DNA from: Nocardioides immobilis
GTDB lineage: Bacteria > Actinomycetota > Actinomycetes > Propionibacteriales > Nocardioidaceae
Length of the DNA: 64,000 bases
Assembly: GCF_003515065.1 (NCBI RefSeq)
Contig: NZ_QXGH01000019.1
Location: forward strand, 104,822 to 168,821
Direction of reading: 5' to 3'
Shown here in pieces: positions 9,585 to 18,955 of the stretch (positions are counted from its first letter, which is position 1; the number at the start of each line of letters is the position of its first letter). The notes below the pieces were generated by a model, which saw only the letters and a list, made by a program, of their open reading frames with translations, was not told the origin of the DNA and made no database searches. The position numbers and the translations under genes are program-made.

Positions 9585-11041
9585 CGCTTGTCTCCTGTCG
9601 CCTCGGCGACCGCACCGATCGTCGCTGTCGCGACCAGGTCCACCCCGTCGCTCTCGACCACCACGGCCCGCACCAGGTCGCCGACCTGGGCGTCGGGGCA
9701 CCCGCGCACCAGGGTGCTGCCGTCGACCTCGGGGCCCTGGTGGGCCGCCCGGCCCTCGACGTGGCCAGGGCGGTCGGTGGCCAGGTCCTCGACCAGCACC
9801 TCGACGGTGCTGCCGATCCGCTCCTCGGCCCGATCCCCATTGAGCGCGGTGACCAGGTCGGTCACGTGCGCGAGCCGGGCGCGGATCTCGTCCTCGTCGT
9901 GCTTGCCGTCGTACGTCTCGGCCTCGGTGCCGTCCTCGTCGGAGTAGCCGAACACCCCGGTCACGTCGAGCCGGGCCGCGACCAGGAAGTCGCAGAGGAT
10001 CTCGAGGTCGCGCTCGGTCTCACCGGGGAAGCCGACGATCACGTTGGAGCGGACGCCTGCCTCCGGGCTCAGGGCGCGGACCTGGTCGAGCAGGGCGAGG
10101 AAGCTCTCCGGGTCGCCGAAGCGGCGCATCCGCCGCAGCACGGCGTTGCTCGCGTGCTGGAACGACAGGTCGAAGTACGGCGCGACGCCGGGCGTCGTCG
10201 CGATCGCCTCGATCAGTCCCGGGCGGGTCTCGGCGGGTTGCAGGTAGGACACCCGCACCCGGTCGATCCCGTCGATCGCGGCCAGCTCCGGAAGGAGGGT
10301 CTCGAGCAGCCGGAGGTCGCCGAGGTCCTTGCCGTACGACGTGGAGTTCTCCGAGACCAGGAACAGCTCGCGCGCGCCCTGGCCGGCCAGCCAGGCGCCT
10401 TCAGCCAGTACGTCGGAGGGCCGGCGGCTGACGAACGACCCCCGGAACATGGGGATCGCGCAGAACGTGCAGCGTCGGTCGCAGCCGCTGGCCAGCTTGA
10501 GCGCTGCCATGGGCCCCGAGTCGAGCCGGGTCCGGGCCTCGAGGGTCGCGGGGCCTGCCGACGGCCGCTCGGCGGGGCTGATCGGCAGCAGCTTGCGCCG
10601 GTCCTGCGGGGTGTGCGCGTGCGGACGCTCCCCCGCCACGATCGCGCGCAGCCGCGAGGCGATGTCGGTGTAGTCGTCGAAGCCGAGGACCGCGTCCGCC
10701 TCGGGGAGCGAGTCGGCGAGCTCGGCGCCGTACCTCTCGGCGAGGCAGCCGACCGCGACGACGGCCTTGACGTTGGCACCGGCCCCGTCCTTGAGGTCAG
10801 CCGCCGCGAGCAGGGTGTCGATCGAGTCCTTCTTGGCCGCGTCGACGAACCCGCAGGTGTTGACGACGACCGTGTCCGCGTCCTCGGGGTCCTCGACCAG
10901 GGCGAAGCCGTCGGCAGCGAGCCGGCCGGCGAGCTCCTCGGAGTCCACGTCGTTGCGGGCGCAGCCGAGGGTCAGCAGGGCGACCGACAGTGTCGATCGG
11001 GGCTCGGAACCGGCGGGTGCGTGCGTCTCAGGACTGGTCAT
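9581..11041 (-). CDS. rimO: Ribosomal protein S12 methylthiotransferase RimO
   Basis: This 486-residue radical-SAM enzyme adds a methylthio group to the conserved aspartate of ribosomal protein S12. The N-terminal UPF0004 domain has its three cluster cysteines in [20 protein letters not shown] and [10 protein letters not shown]. The radical-SAM CxxxCxxC is in [13 protein letters not shown] near residue 187. A C-terminal TRAM-like region is present. [17 protein letters not shown] and [16 protein letters not shown] are typical of RimO rather than MiaB. The gene sits between the RodZ-like gene and pgsA, all on one strand. Confidence 0.94.
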   Translation of the reverse strand: MTSPETHAPAGSEPRSTLSVALLTLGCARNDVDSEELAGRLAADGFALVEDPEDADTVVVNTCGFVDAAKKDSIDTLLAAADLKDGAGANVKAVVAVGCLAERYGAELADSLPEADAVLGFDDYTDIASRLRAIVAGERPHAHTPQDRRKLLPISPAERPSAGPATLEARTRLDSGPMAALKLASGCDRRCTFCAIPMFRGSFVSRRPSDVLAEGAWLAGQGARELFLVSENSTSYGKDLGDLRLLETLLPELAAIDGIDRVRVSYLQPAETRPGLIEAIATTPGVAPYFDLSFQHASNAVLRRMRRFGDPESFLALLDQVRALSPEAGVRSNVIVGFPGETERDLEILCDFLVAARLDVTGVFGYSDEDGTEAETYDGKHDEDEIRARLAHVTDLVTALNGDRAEERIGSTVEVLVEDLATDRPGHVEGRAAHQGPEVDGSTLVRGCPDAQVGDLVRAVVVESDGVDLVATATIGAVAEATGDKR

Positions 11042-11114
11042 GGCTACCGGTCAGTATGGCGGCTGGCCCCGTGAGGCACGAAACGCCGAATCCGCCCCAG
11101 CCCCGGTTCGGGGG

Positions 11115-12866
11115 TCAGCAGGCAGCGAGGGTCTTGGTGGCTTCCGCGCCGGTCTCACCCAGCGGCAGCGGGTCCTTGCAGTCGACGCCCGCGGTCACCG
11201 AGCCGTCCGAGGTCCAGATCCGGACCGGTGGTTCGACCTTGAGGTCGGCAGTCTGCCCGAACGCGAGCTTGCCCTCGAAGACGATGTCCCCGCCGCTGTC
11301 GCGGACCAGGACCCTCGCCCCGCCACCCGTCGCCGTCAGCGTGACCGGCACGGGGTCCGCCTTGGCACCGCTGCCGATGCCGCCACTGCCGCCGGCCTGC
11401 TTCAGCGTCGAGGGCTCGCCGAGCGCGACCGGGCCGTCCATCACCAGCCTGGCGATCGACCAGATCAGGACCGCGGCCATCACCGCGGCGACCAGCACCG
11501 ACCAGTTCCGGCCCCCGCGGGTGCCGCGGATCGAGCCGCCGACCCCCGTAGCGAGCTCGGACTCGAAGACCCGGCGGGGGTCGATGGGTGCGTCGGCGTA
11601 CTTCTCGTCGTACGACGCGACGAGCGGGCCGGCGTCGACGCCCAGCACCCGCGCGAGCGTGCGGAGGTGGCCGCGGGCGTAGAAGTCGCCGCCGCACGGG
11701 CCGAAGTCGTCGACCTCGATCGCCTCGATCACGTGCGGACGGATCCGGGTGCGCTCCGAGAGCTGGTCGACGGTCAGCCGCAACCGGTCGCGGGCGGACT
11801 CGAGCTGCGGGCCGATGACCGGGTTCGACGCCTGGTGCACGACCAGGTCGTCGAGGACGACGGTCAGCGTGTGCTCGACCGCGTCGGGCTCGTCCGCCGG
11901 CTCGGAGCGCAGCGCGTTGGCGCCGATCGTCGGGTGCGACCCCGTGGTGGAGTCGAGCGAGCCGCGCGCGAATCCCGCGTGCTGCACCTCGACCCGCGCC
12001 GCGCCGACCACCGGGCGACCCGGACCCGGCGACGGCGACGGCGACGGCGGGACAGCGTCGTCGGTGACGGCGTCGTCGGTGACGGCATCGATCTCGTCGG
12101 TGGACGCGTTCGCGATGACCGGGTCGATGTTGTCGACGGTGTCGTCGTCGGCCGCGGCGGGCCGAATGCTGGGGAACCGGAACCGCTTCTCGACCTCGGC
12201 CGCGATCCCCCGCCGCTCGAGCTTGACCGTGTCCTCCGACAGCGGCCCGATCTCCGCGGGCGCAGCGGCGGGCGTCGGACTCGTGACCTCCTCGGCCTCG
12301 GGGACCTCCTCGTCCAGGTCCGGCACCACCTCGACGACGTCGGCACGGCCGTCGGCGAGGCCGGCGAGCTCGTCGCTGATCGTCCGGGAGTCGGCGCCGA
12401 CCACCCGGGTCGCGAGGGTGAGCGGCACGATCAGCTGCTGCCCGGAGTCCCCCACCACCAGCAGGTGGCCGTCGTGGAACGGCAGCCGCCGCGGCAGGTG
12501 CTCGAGGCACTCGATCTGCTCCCACGCGATGCCCTGCCAGTCGGCACCCTCGCGGAGCCGGACACCCAGCTGGTCCGCGACCAGCAGCGGCGCCCGGGCG
12601 TCGGCCACGGCCGCGACGTGCAGGATCGTGATCACGCCGAGCACGGCGAACAGGGCCCAGTCGAGCGGGCTGCCGTCGCCGAAGCCGCGCAGTGCGAACG
12701 CCACCGTCAGCGCGGCAGCCGTCGCGCCGACGACAGCGGAGAGGACGACGTTGCGTCGTACCTCCACCTGGTCGGTCTCCGCCTCGGCAAGCTCGGCGGG
12801 CGTGGTGTCGGCGGGCGTGGTGTCGGCGGTCGGAAGGTCGGGTTCAAGGATCTGGTCGTCGTTCAT
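11115..12866 (-). CDS. RodZ-like helix-turn-helix membrane protein with DUF4115-type C-terminus
   Basis: About 583 residues. Two N-terminal hydrophobic helices (VVLSAVVGATAAALTVAFAL and a second at LDWALFAVLGVITILHVAAV) precede a PH-like cytoplasmic region and a long acidic/Pro-Ala linker. A RodZ-type HTH lies near residues 355-430 (LTVDQLSERTRIRPHVIEAI), a transmembrane helix near 453-475, and an extracytoplasmic DUF4115-like domain at the end. RodZ proteins link the cytoskeleton to cell-wall growth; the role here is inferred. The ATG at 12866 is chosen because GGGGGAG sits eight bases upstream; an in-frame GTG at 12875 overlaps the ftsK stop but has no spacing to that RBS. The order ftsK-then-RodZ fits a cell-division/envelope operon. 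Confidence 0.75.
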   Translation of the reverse strand: MNDDQILEPDLPTADTTPADTTPAELAEAETDQVEVRRNVVLSAVVGATAAALTVAFALRGFGDGSPLDWALFAVLGVITILHVAAVADARAPLLVADQLGVRLREGADWQGIAWEQIECLEHLPRRLPFHDGHLLVVGDSGQQLIVPLTLATRVVGADSRTISDELAGLADGRADVVEVVPDLDEEVPEAEEVTSPTPAAAPAEIGPLSEDTVKLERRGIAAEVEKRFRFPSIRPAAADDDTVDNIDPVIANASTDEIDAVTDDAVTDDAVPPSPSPSPGPGRPVVGAARVEVQHAGFARGSLDSTTGSHPTIGANALRSEPADEPDAVEHTLTVVLDDLVVHQASNPVIGPQLESARDRLRLTVDQLSERTRIRPHVIEAIEVDDFGPCGGDFYARGHLRTLARVLGVDAGPLVASYDEKYADAPIDPRRVFESELATGVGGSIRGTRGGRNWSVLVAAVMAAVLIWSIARLVMDGPVALGEPSTLKQAGGSGGIGSGAKADPVPVTLTATGGGARVLVRDSGGDIVFEGKLAFGQTADLKVEPPVRIWTSDGSVTAGVDCKDPLPLGETGAEATKTLAAC

Positions 12867-12871
12867 GTCCG

Positions 12872-15481
12872 TCACTCCCCCTGGATGGTCGCGATCACGG
12901 AGTCGAGCTCGTCGGGTTTCACCAGCACGTCGCGCGCCTTGGATCCCTCGCTGGGACCGACCACGCCGCGACTCTCGAGGATGTCCATCAGCCGGCCGGC
13001 CTTCGCGAAGCCGACGCGGAGCTTGCGCTGCAGCATCGACGTCGACCCGAACTGGGTCGACACCACCAGCTCGATCGCCTGGACGACCAGGTCCATGTCG
13101 TCGCCGATGTCGTCGTCGAGCACCTTGTTGCTGCTCTGCGGGACCGTGACGTCCTCACGGTAGGTCGGCTCGAGCTGGCTCTTGCACTGCTTGACGACCT
13201 CCTTGATCTCCGCCTCGGTCACCCAGCTGCCCTGGACTCTTATCGGCTTCGAGGCGCCCATCGGGAGGAACAGTCCGTCACCCTGGCCGACCAGCTTCTC
13301 CGCACCGGGCTGGTCCAGGATGACCCGGCTGTCGGTCACGGACGAGGTCGCGAACGCGAGCCGCGAGGGCACGTTGGCCTTGATCAGCCCGGTGACGACG
13401 TCGACGGAGGGTCGCTGCGTCGCCAGCACCAGGTGGATGCCGGCAGCGCGGGCGAGCTGCGTGATCCGTACGACGGAGTCCTCGACGTCGCGCGGCGAGA
13501 CCATCATCAGGTCCGCCAGCTCGTCGACGATCACCAGCAGGTAGGGGTACGGCGTGAGCACCCGCTCGCTCCCCGCCGGCACCTCGACCTTGCCCGCCCT
13601 GACGGCCTTGTTGAAGTCGTCGATGTGGCGGAACCCGAAGTTCGCGAGGTCGTCGTACCGCATGTCCATCTCGCGGCACACCCACGCCAGCGCCTCGGCG
13701 GCCTTCTTGGGGTTGGTGATGATCGGCGTGATCAGGTGCGGGACGCCCTCGTAGTTGTTGAGCTCCACCCGCTTGGGGTCGACCATGATCATCCGGACCT
13801 CGTCCGGCGTCGCCCGCATCAGCACCGACGTGATCATCGAGTTGATGAAGCTCGACTTTCCGGAGCCGGTGGCGCCGGCGACCAGCAGGTGCGGCATCTT
13901 CGCGAGGTTGGCGACCACGAAGCCGCCTTCGACGTCCTTGCCGAGGCCCGACACCATCGGGTGGTGGTCGTTGCGGGCCGCGTTGGACCGCAGCACGTCA
14001 CCGAGGGAGACGATCTCCTTGTCGACGTTGGGGATCTCGACGCCGACCGCTGACTTGCCGGGGATCGGGCTCAGGATCCGTACGTCCTCGGAACCGACGG
14101 CGTAGGAGATGTTGCGCGCAACGCCGAGGATCTTCTCGACCTTGACGCCGGTGCCGAGCTCGATCTCGTAGCGCGTGACGGTGGGGCCCCGCGTGTAGCC
14201 GACCACCTGGGCGTCGATGGCGAACTCGTCGAGCACCTGGGTGAGCTTGTCGACGACCGCGTCGCTCGCCTTCGAGCGCGCGCGGTGGGGCGACCCGGGC
14301 TTGAGGACGTCGTTGGCCGGCAGGGTGTAGGCGATGTCGCCGGACAGCGCCAGCTGCTCGACCCGCTGCGGCATCGGGCTGTGCGGCGGCGGCTCGAGAT
14401 CGCCGGTCTCGTCCTGCGCGAGCGCGGCCGGGACGGCGGCGTCGGTGAGCGGGATGTCGATCGGCTCGCGGAGCTCCATCGACTCCTCGACAGCGGCGGC
14501 GGCCTTGCGTCCCCGGCGTTTCTTCGTGGGCTCCTCGAGGAGAGGCGTGTCGTACGCCGGGTCGCCCATCAGCGGGTCGATGGTGTCGCCCATGTCACCA
14601 GCGCCTCGCTTGACCCGGATCGGCTGGGTCGGCTCGCCTCCGTCGGCGGCGGCCGGGTGCCGGCCGAGCAGCACATCGCTCAGGTCGCGGAGCCGGTCCG
14701 GGAGCCGGTAGAGCGGGGTCCCCGTGATCACCAGGATTCCGAAGAACGCCAGCAGCAGGAGCAGGGGTACGACGACCGCCGGTGACCGGAGCAGGTCGAG
14801 GAGCAGTGCCGATACGACGTACCCGACGGCGCCACCGCCCTCGCGCAGCGGCGTGGTGTCGCCGCTGACCGGCTGCGGGCTCCCGTTGGCGATGTGCACG
14901 ATGCCGAGCAGGCCGAACGCGAACGTGGTCCAGCCGATGACCTGGCGGCCGACCGGGCCGTTGGCAACGGGGTCGCGCATCACCCGCCACGCGGCGAGGA
15001 GCACGAGGAACGGCACGAACCAGCCGACCTTGCCGACCGTGCCGGCGACGACCGTGCGGACGAAGTCCATGACCCCGCCCGGCATCTCGAACCAGACGCC
15101 GGCGGCGACGACGAGCGCGAGACCGACGAGCAGCAGCCCGACGCCGTCACGGCGCTGCTCGGGCTGGATCTCCTTGGCGCCGCCGACGATCCCGCGCACC
15201 AACGCTCCGACGCCGTGCGCGATGCCGAGCCAGATCGCGACGATGGCGCGTGCGAGCGCGCCGAAGGCCTGCGACACCGGGCCGGGTCCGTTGCGGACGG
15301 CGCGAGGTGCCGGTCGGCGCGATGCCGAGGCCTTCTTCGCGGGTCGCTTCTTACTCGTGCTGCGTTGGGGTGTACTCCGCGATCGCGAGCTGGTGCTGGC
15401 CCTCTTGGTGCTGCCGCTGTTGCGGCTCGTGGACGTGCTCCGGCTGCGCGACCGCGTCGGGGAAGACGTACGGGTCGCCAT
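12872..15481 (-). CDS. ftsK: DNA translocase FtsK/SpoIIIE family
   Basis: This 869-residue septal DNA pump clears chromosomes from the division site. A basic Ser/Arg/Thr-rich N-terminal tail is followed by about four transmembrane helices (for example GVGLLLVGLALVVAAGVWF and AVGYVVSALLLDLL). The FtsK motor has Walker A GATGSGKSS near residue 537 and Walker B LLVIVDELADLMM near 650, then TQRPSVDVVTGLIKANVPSR. The C-terminal gamma winged helix (STQFGSTSMLQRKLRVGFAK) recognises KOPS-like sequences. The ATG at 15481 (MATRTSS) has AGGG about eight bases upstream; an in-frame ATG at 15499 is the alternative. It heads the RodZ-like/rimO/pgsA block. Confidence 0.95.
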   Translation of the reverse strand: MATRTSSPTRSRSRSTSTSRNSGSTKRASTSSRSRSTPQRSTSKKRPAKKASASRRPAPRAVRNGPGPVSQAFGALARAIVAIWLGIAHGVGALVRGIVGGAKEIQPEQRRDGVGLLLVGLALVVAAGVWFEMPGGVMDFVRTVVAGTVGKVGWFVPFLVLLAAWRVMRDPVANGPVGRQVIGWTTFAFGLLGIVHIANGSPQPVSGDTTPLREGGGAVGYVVSALLLDLLRSPAVVVPLLLLLAFFGILVITGTPLYRLPDRLRDLSDVLLGRHPAAADGGEPTQPIRVKRGAGDMGDTIDPLMGDPAYDTPLLEEPTKKRRGRKAAAAVEESMELREPIDIPLTDAAVPAALAQDETGDLEPPPHSPMPQRVEQLALSGDIAYTLPANDVLKPGSPHRARSKASDAVVDKLTQVLDEFAIDAQVVGYTRGPTVTRYEIELGTGVKVEKILGVARNISYAVGSEDVRILSPIPGKSAVGVEIPNVDKEIVSLGDVLRSNAARNDHHPMVSGLGKDVEGGFVVANLAKMPHLLVAGATGSGKSSFINSMITSVLMRATPDEVRMIMVDPKRVELNNYEGVPHLITPIITNPKKAAEALAWVCREMDMRYDDLANFGFRHIDDFNKAVRAGKVEVPAGSERVLTPYPYLLVIVDELADLMMVSPRDVEDSVVRITQLARAAGIHLVLATQRPSVDVVTGLIKANVPSRLAFATSSVTDSRVILDQPGAEKLVGQGDGLFLPMGASKPIRVQGSWVTEAEIKEVVKQCKSQLEPTYREDVTVPQSSNKVLDDDIGDDMDLVVQAIELVVSTQFGSTSMLQRKLRVGFAKAGRLMDILESRGVVGPSEGSKARDVLVKPDELDSVIATIQGE

Positions 15482-15713
15482 GCTGATGACCCTACTCATT
15501 CGTCACATCTGCCCCATGGATCACGGAAGCGTGTCGGCGCCCCAAACGCCCCTTCCTCCACAGCGGCCGGTAATCGTTATGACACGGTGACCAGGCAGCG
15601 GAAATCGGGCGAAGCTGGGTATGGACCGGAGCCGAACGCCCTCTTAAGGTGCCGGATGGTGCGGGTCTGTCGACCGCGCTTCCCGGAAATACATCTTTCG
15701 AAGGGACCCCTCG

Positions 15714-18700
15714 GTGAAGAATCTCAACCGGGGCCGCAGTTTTGCGCTCGGCCTCGCCCTCGTTGCCACCGCTCTGGCGGCACCACCAGCGCTCAACGCG
15801 TCCGCCGCTCCGGCGGCACGGCCCGACCCCTCCATCGTCGACGAGATGCGCTCGACCGCGTCCGGCAACCTCGCCCTGCGCACGAACCCGGCGACGGGGA
15901 AGGTCGGCTTCGCGCGCGTCAAGGGCGCGGACCCCGACCTGCTTCCCGGCGTGGCAGCCGAGGGCCGCCAAGGCGCGATCGACAAGTCCACCCGCTACCT
16001 CTCCCGGTTCGCCGGCGCCTTCGGCGCCCGTCCGAGCGAGCTGACCCAGAGCGCGGTCTACCAGGACAAGGCCGGCTGGTCGGTCACCTTCACCCAGGCC
16101 CACAAGGGCGTGCCGGTCTTCGGCGCCGAGCTCAAGGCCGAGGTCAACCGCGAGGGTGCCCTGACGTCCGTCAACGGCTTCGCGGCTCCGGGCCTGTCGC
16201 TGTCGACGTCCCCCCGGTTCTCCGAGAGCCAGGCGTCGGCGCGAGCCCTCTCGCTCGTGAAGACCAACCCCGACGGCTACGACGACGGCGGTGTCCCGAA
16301 GGGCCTCACGAAGGGCCTCAAGGTCCGCTCGATCGACCTGATGGTCTACCGCACCGGCTCCACCCGCGGCATCGACGGCGCCAACAAGCTCGCCTGGGTC
16401 GCCGAGGTCTGGAACAAGGCGACCGTCCGCGAGACCGTGATCCTCGACGCAGCGACCAACAAGCCGCTCAACCGCTGGTCGATGATGGCGCACGCGCTCG
16501 ACCGCGAGCTCTTCGAGGGCAACCCCGACGGCACCTACACCCACGTCTACAGCGAGGGCGACCCGTTCCCCGACGACCTGACCGAGGACCAGCAGAACGA
16601 GATCCTGGGTGCCGGCGAGAGCTACTGGATGTTCCGCAACACGTTCGGCTACAACTCGTGGGACGGCGCCGGCGGGACGATGTACACGACGAACAACGAC
16701 CCGCGGATCAGCTGCCCGAACGCCAACTGGAACGGCTTCTCGACCAACTACTGCACCGGCGTCACCGGTGACGACACGGTCGCCCACGAGTGGGCCCACG
16801 CCTACACCGAGTCGACCTCCGGCCTGATCTACCAGTGGCAGGCAGGCGCGCTGAACGAGGCCTACTCGGACATCTGGGGCGAGACCGTCGACATGCTCAA
16901 CACCCGCCAGAACTTCAAGGGTGAGACTCAGGCCGACAAGATCGAGCGCACCCCGGGCCTGTGCTCGGAGTACACGCGCGCCGCGGTCACCATGGAGATC
17001 ACCGCGCCCGCCAGCGTGGACGGACCGTGCAACGCCGCTCCGGCCTCGTTCGGCCCGGTCATCACCCAGGCCGGCGTCAACGGCACGGCGATCGTCGGCG
17101 TCGACGGCACCGGCGAGCTGCCGGACGGCACACCCGACGACTCGACCGGCAACGGTTGCCTTCCGTTCGAGAACGCTGCGGACATCGCGGGCCAGTGGGT
17201 GTACGTCGACCGTGGCACCTGCACGTTCCAGGCCAAGGCCACCAACGCTGAGGACGCCGGTGCCCTCGGTATCGTCGTCGGCGACCACACCGCAGGGCGT
17301 GACCCGATCTCGATGTCGGCGAATGCCGAGATCTACGGCGTGATGGTCACCCTCGAGGACGGCCAGAGGTTCAAGTCCGCGGGCGAGCCGGTGGACTTCC
17401 ACATCGCAGCGGTCCCGGCTGCGACCGACGACACCTACCGGTGGCTGTCGGGCGAGTCCGACCCCGCTTTCGGTGGTGCGATCCGCGACATGTGGAACCC
17501 GAACTGCTACGGCCACCCGGGCGCGGTCTCGGACGCCGAGTACCACTGCGACGAGAGCGACTCCGGGGGCGTCCACTCGAACTCGGGCGTGGTCAACCGG
17601 ACGTTCGCCATCCTGGTGGACGGCCTCCCGGGCACGGTCGACGAGATCGGCCTCGACAAGGCAGCGTGGCTGTTCTGGTACGCGCAGACGCACTACCTGA
17701 CGCCGACGTCGTACTTCCCCGACCTGGCCGACGGTCTCGAGGCGGCCTGCGCGTCGCTGCAGGGCGTCAGCTTCGAGAAGGTCACGCTCGGCAGCCCGTC
17801 GGACCCTGACGGCTCTGACGGCGGCGTGGTCGAGCCCGAGAAGGTGGAGGGTGGCACCACCGCCGCCGACTGCGAGGCCGTGACTGCGGCGATCGCAGAG
17901 ACCGAGCTGCGGCTCGACCCGACCGAGCAGTGCGACTGGCAGCCGCTGCTGCAGCCGGGCGCTCCGGCGATCGAGTGCGCTGAGGGCACCCACAAGGAGG
18001 TGTCCTTCAGGGAGCACTTCGAGGACGGCCTCGCCGGCTGGACGCAGGACGAGGAGCTCGGCTTCGAGTTCAGCGAGGGCATCCCGTGGGAGGAGTCGAC
18101 GGACGCACCTGGTGGCCACCCCGGCACCGTCGCGTTCGCTCCCGACCCGGTCGCGGGCGTCTGTGGTGACGTGGGTGACCTGACCAGCCGCAACGGCCTG
18201 ATCAGCCCCGACATCACCGTTCCTGACGGTGCGTCGCCGCGGATGTCGTTCGACCACTACGTCGCCACCGAGGCGACGTGGGACGGCGCCAACGTCAAGG
18301 TCAGCGTCAACGGCGGTGTCTTCGAGCTGGTCCCGCAGGAGGCCTACCTCTGGAACGCGCCGGGCGGCGAGCTCGACCCGTCCGCGGGTCCGATGGGCGG
18401 CGAGCCCGCCTGGACCGGCACCGACGGGGGCCAGCTGCACGGCTCGTGGGGCAAGTCCGTGATCGACCTGGGCGCCCTCGCGGACGCAGGCGACACGGTG
18501 GCCTTCCGGTTCGACATGGGTCGCGACGGTTGCAACGGCGTCGACGGTTGGTACGTCGACAACGTGATCGTCGCGAGCTGCGTCGACGACCCGCTGGCAA
18601 CCAGGATCCGGGTGGACGCGCCGGCCCGCGTGGAGCGCGGTCGTCCGTTCGACGTCCGGGTCAAGGTGATCGCCGACGGCGCCATTCCGGAGGGTCGGGT

Positions 18701-18881
18701 CGTGATCATGAAGGGCAAGCTCCGACTCGGTCGGGACGACCTCAACGCCCGAGGCGTCGGCATCGTCACGATCTATCGGGTGTTCGCCATCGGCCGCCAT
18801 ACGCTGACCGCGAAGTACCGACCGGACGAGGGCTTCAGGAGGAGCTCTCGGGACTTCACGATCCGGGTGGTCCGCCGCTGA
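15714..18881 (+). CDS. Secreted M4 (thermolysin-type) metallopeptidase with inserted PA domain and C-terminal binding modules
   Basis: This is a 1055-residue extracellular zinc protease. The signal peptide ends near ALNASAAPAA. An FTP/PepSY-like propeptide runs to about residue 200. The catalytic domain has HEWAH at about residue 358 and NEAYSDIWGE about 24 residues on; the thermolysin active-site His block is VHSNSGVVNRTF near 622. A protease-associated domain (GQWVYVDRGTCTFQAKA) is inserted between these parts. After the catalytic domain come a choice-of-anchor/immune-inhibitor-A-like beta domain (FEDGLAGWTQDEELG) and an Ig-like repeat. The GTG start has GAAGGGA eight bases upstream. It is transcribed away from ftsK across about 230 bases. 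Confidence 0.9.
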   Translation: MKNLNRGRSFALGLALVATALAAPPALNASAAPAARPDPSIVDEMRSTASGNLALRTNPATGKVGFARVKGADPDLLPGVAAEGRQGAIDKSTRYLSRFAGAFGARPSELTQSAVYQDKAGWSVTFTQAHKGVPVFGAELKAEVNREGALTSVNGFAAPGLSLSTSPRFSESQASARALSLVKTNPDGYDDGGVPKGLTKGLKVRSIDLMVYRTGSTRGIDGANKLAWVAEVWNKATVRETVILDAATNKPLNRWSMMAHALDRELFEGNPDGTYTHVYSEGDPFPDDLTEDQQNEILGAGESYWMFRNTFGYNSWDGAGGTMYTTNNDPRISCPNANWNGFSTNYCTGVTGDDTVAHEWAHAYTESTSGLIYQWQAGALNEAYSDIWGETVDMLNTRQNFKGETQADKIERTPGLCSEYTRAAVTMEITAPASVDGPCNAAPASFGPVITQAGVNGTAIVGVDGTGELPDGTPDDSTGNGCLPFENAADIAGQWVYVDRGTCTFQAKATNAEDAGALGIVVGDHTAGRDPISMSANAEIYGVMVTLEDGQRFKSAGEPVDFHIAAVPAATDDTYRWLSGESDPAFGGAIRDMWNPNCYGHPGAVSDAEYHCDESDSGGVHSNSGVVNRTFAILVDGLPGTVDEIGLDKAAWLFWYAQTHYLTPTSYFPDLADGLEAACASLQGVSFEKVTLGSPSDPDGSDGGVVEPEKVEGGTTAADCEAVTAAIAETELRLDPTEQCDWQPLLQPGAPAIECAEGTHKEVSFREHFEDGLAGWTQDEELGFEFSEGIPWEESTDAPGGHPGTVAFAPDPVAGVCGDVGDLTSRNGLISPDITVPDGASPRMSFDHYVATEATWDGANVKVSVNGGVFELVPQEAYLWNAPGGELDPSAGPMGGEPAWTGTDGGQLHGSWGKSVIDLGALADAGDTVAFRFDMGRDGCNGVDGWYVDNVIVASCVDDPLATRIRVDAPARVERGRPFDVRVKVIADGAIPEGRVVIMKGKLRLGRDDLNARGVGIVTIYRVFAIGRHTLTAKYRPDEGFRRSSRDFTIRVVRR

Positions 18882-18910
18882 TCAGCTAGCGACGACCAGC
18901 AACACCAGAC

Positions 18911-18948
18911 AGCGGTCCCCGCTCTCCTCCGGGAGGGCGGGGACCGTT
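18911..18948. terminator. Bidirectional hairpin terminator between M4 peptidase and RNase J
   Basis: CGGTCCCCGC at 18913-18922 pairs exactly with GCGGGGACCG at 18937-18946, around a 14-base loop. It lies in the 74-base gap between two convergent genes and would serve both strands. Confidence 0.8.
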
Positions 18949-18955
18949 GCGTCGC

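Noticed and set aside
15492..18800. Minus-strand open frame of 1102 codons
   Set aside because: Antisense to the M4 peptidase, which has a signal peptide, zinc motif and RBS. The antisense frame has none of these.
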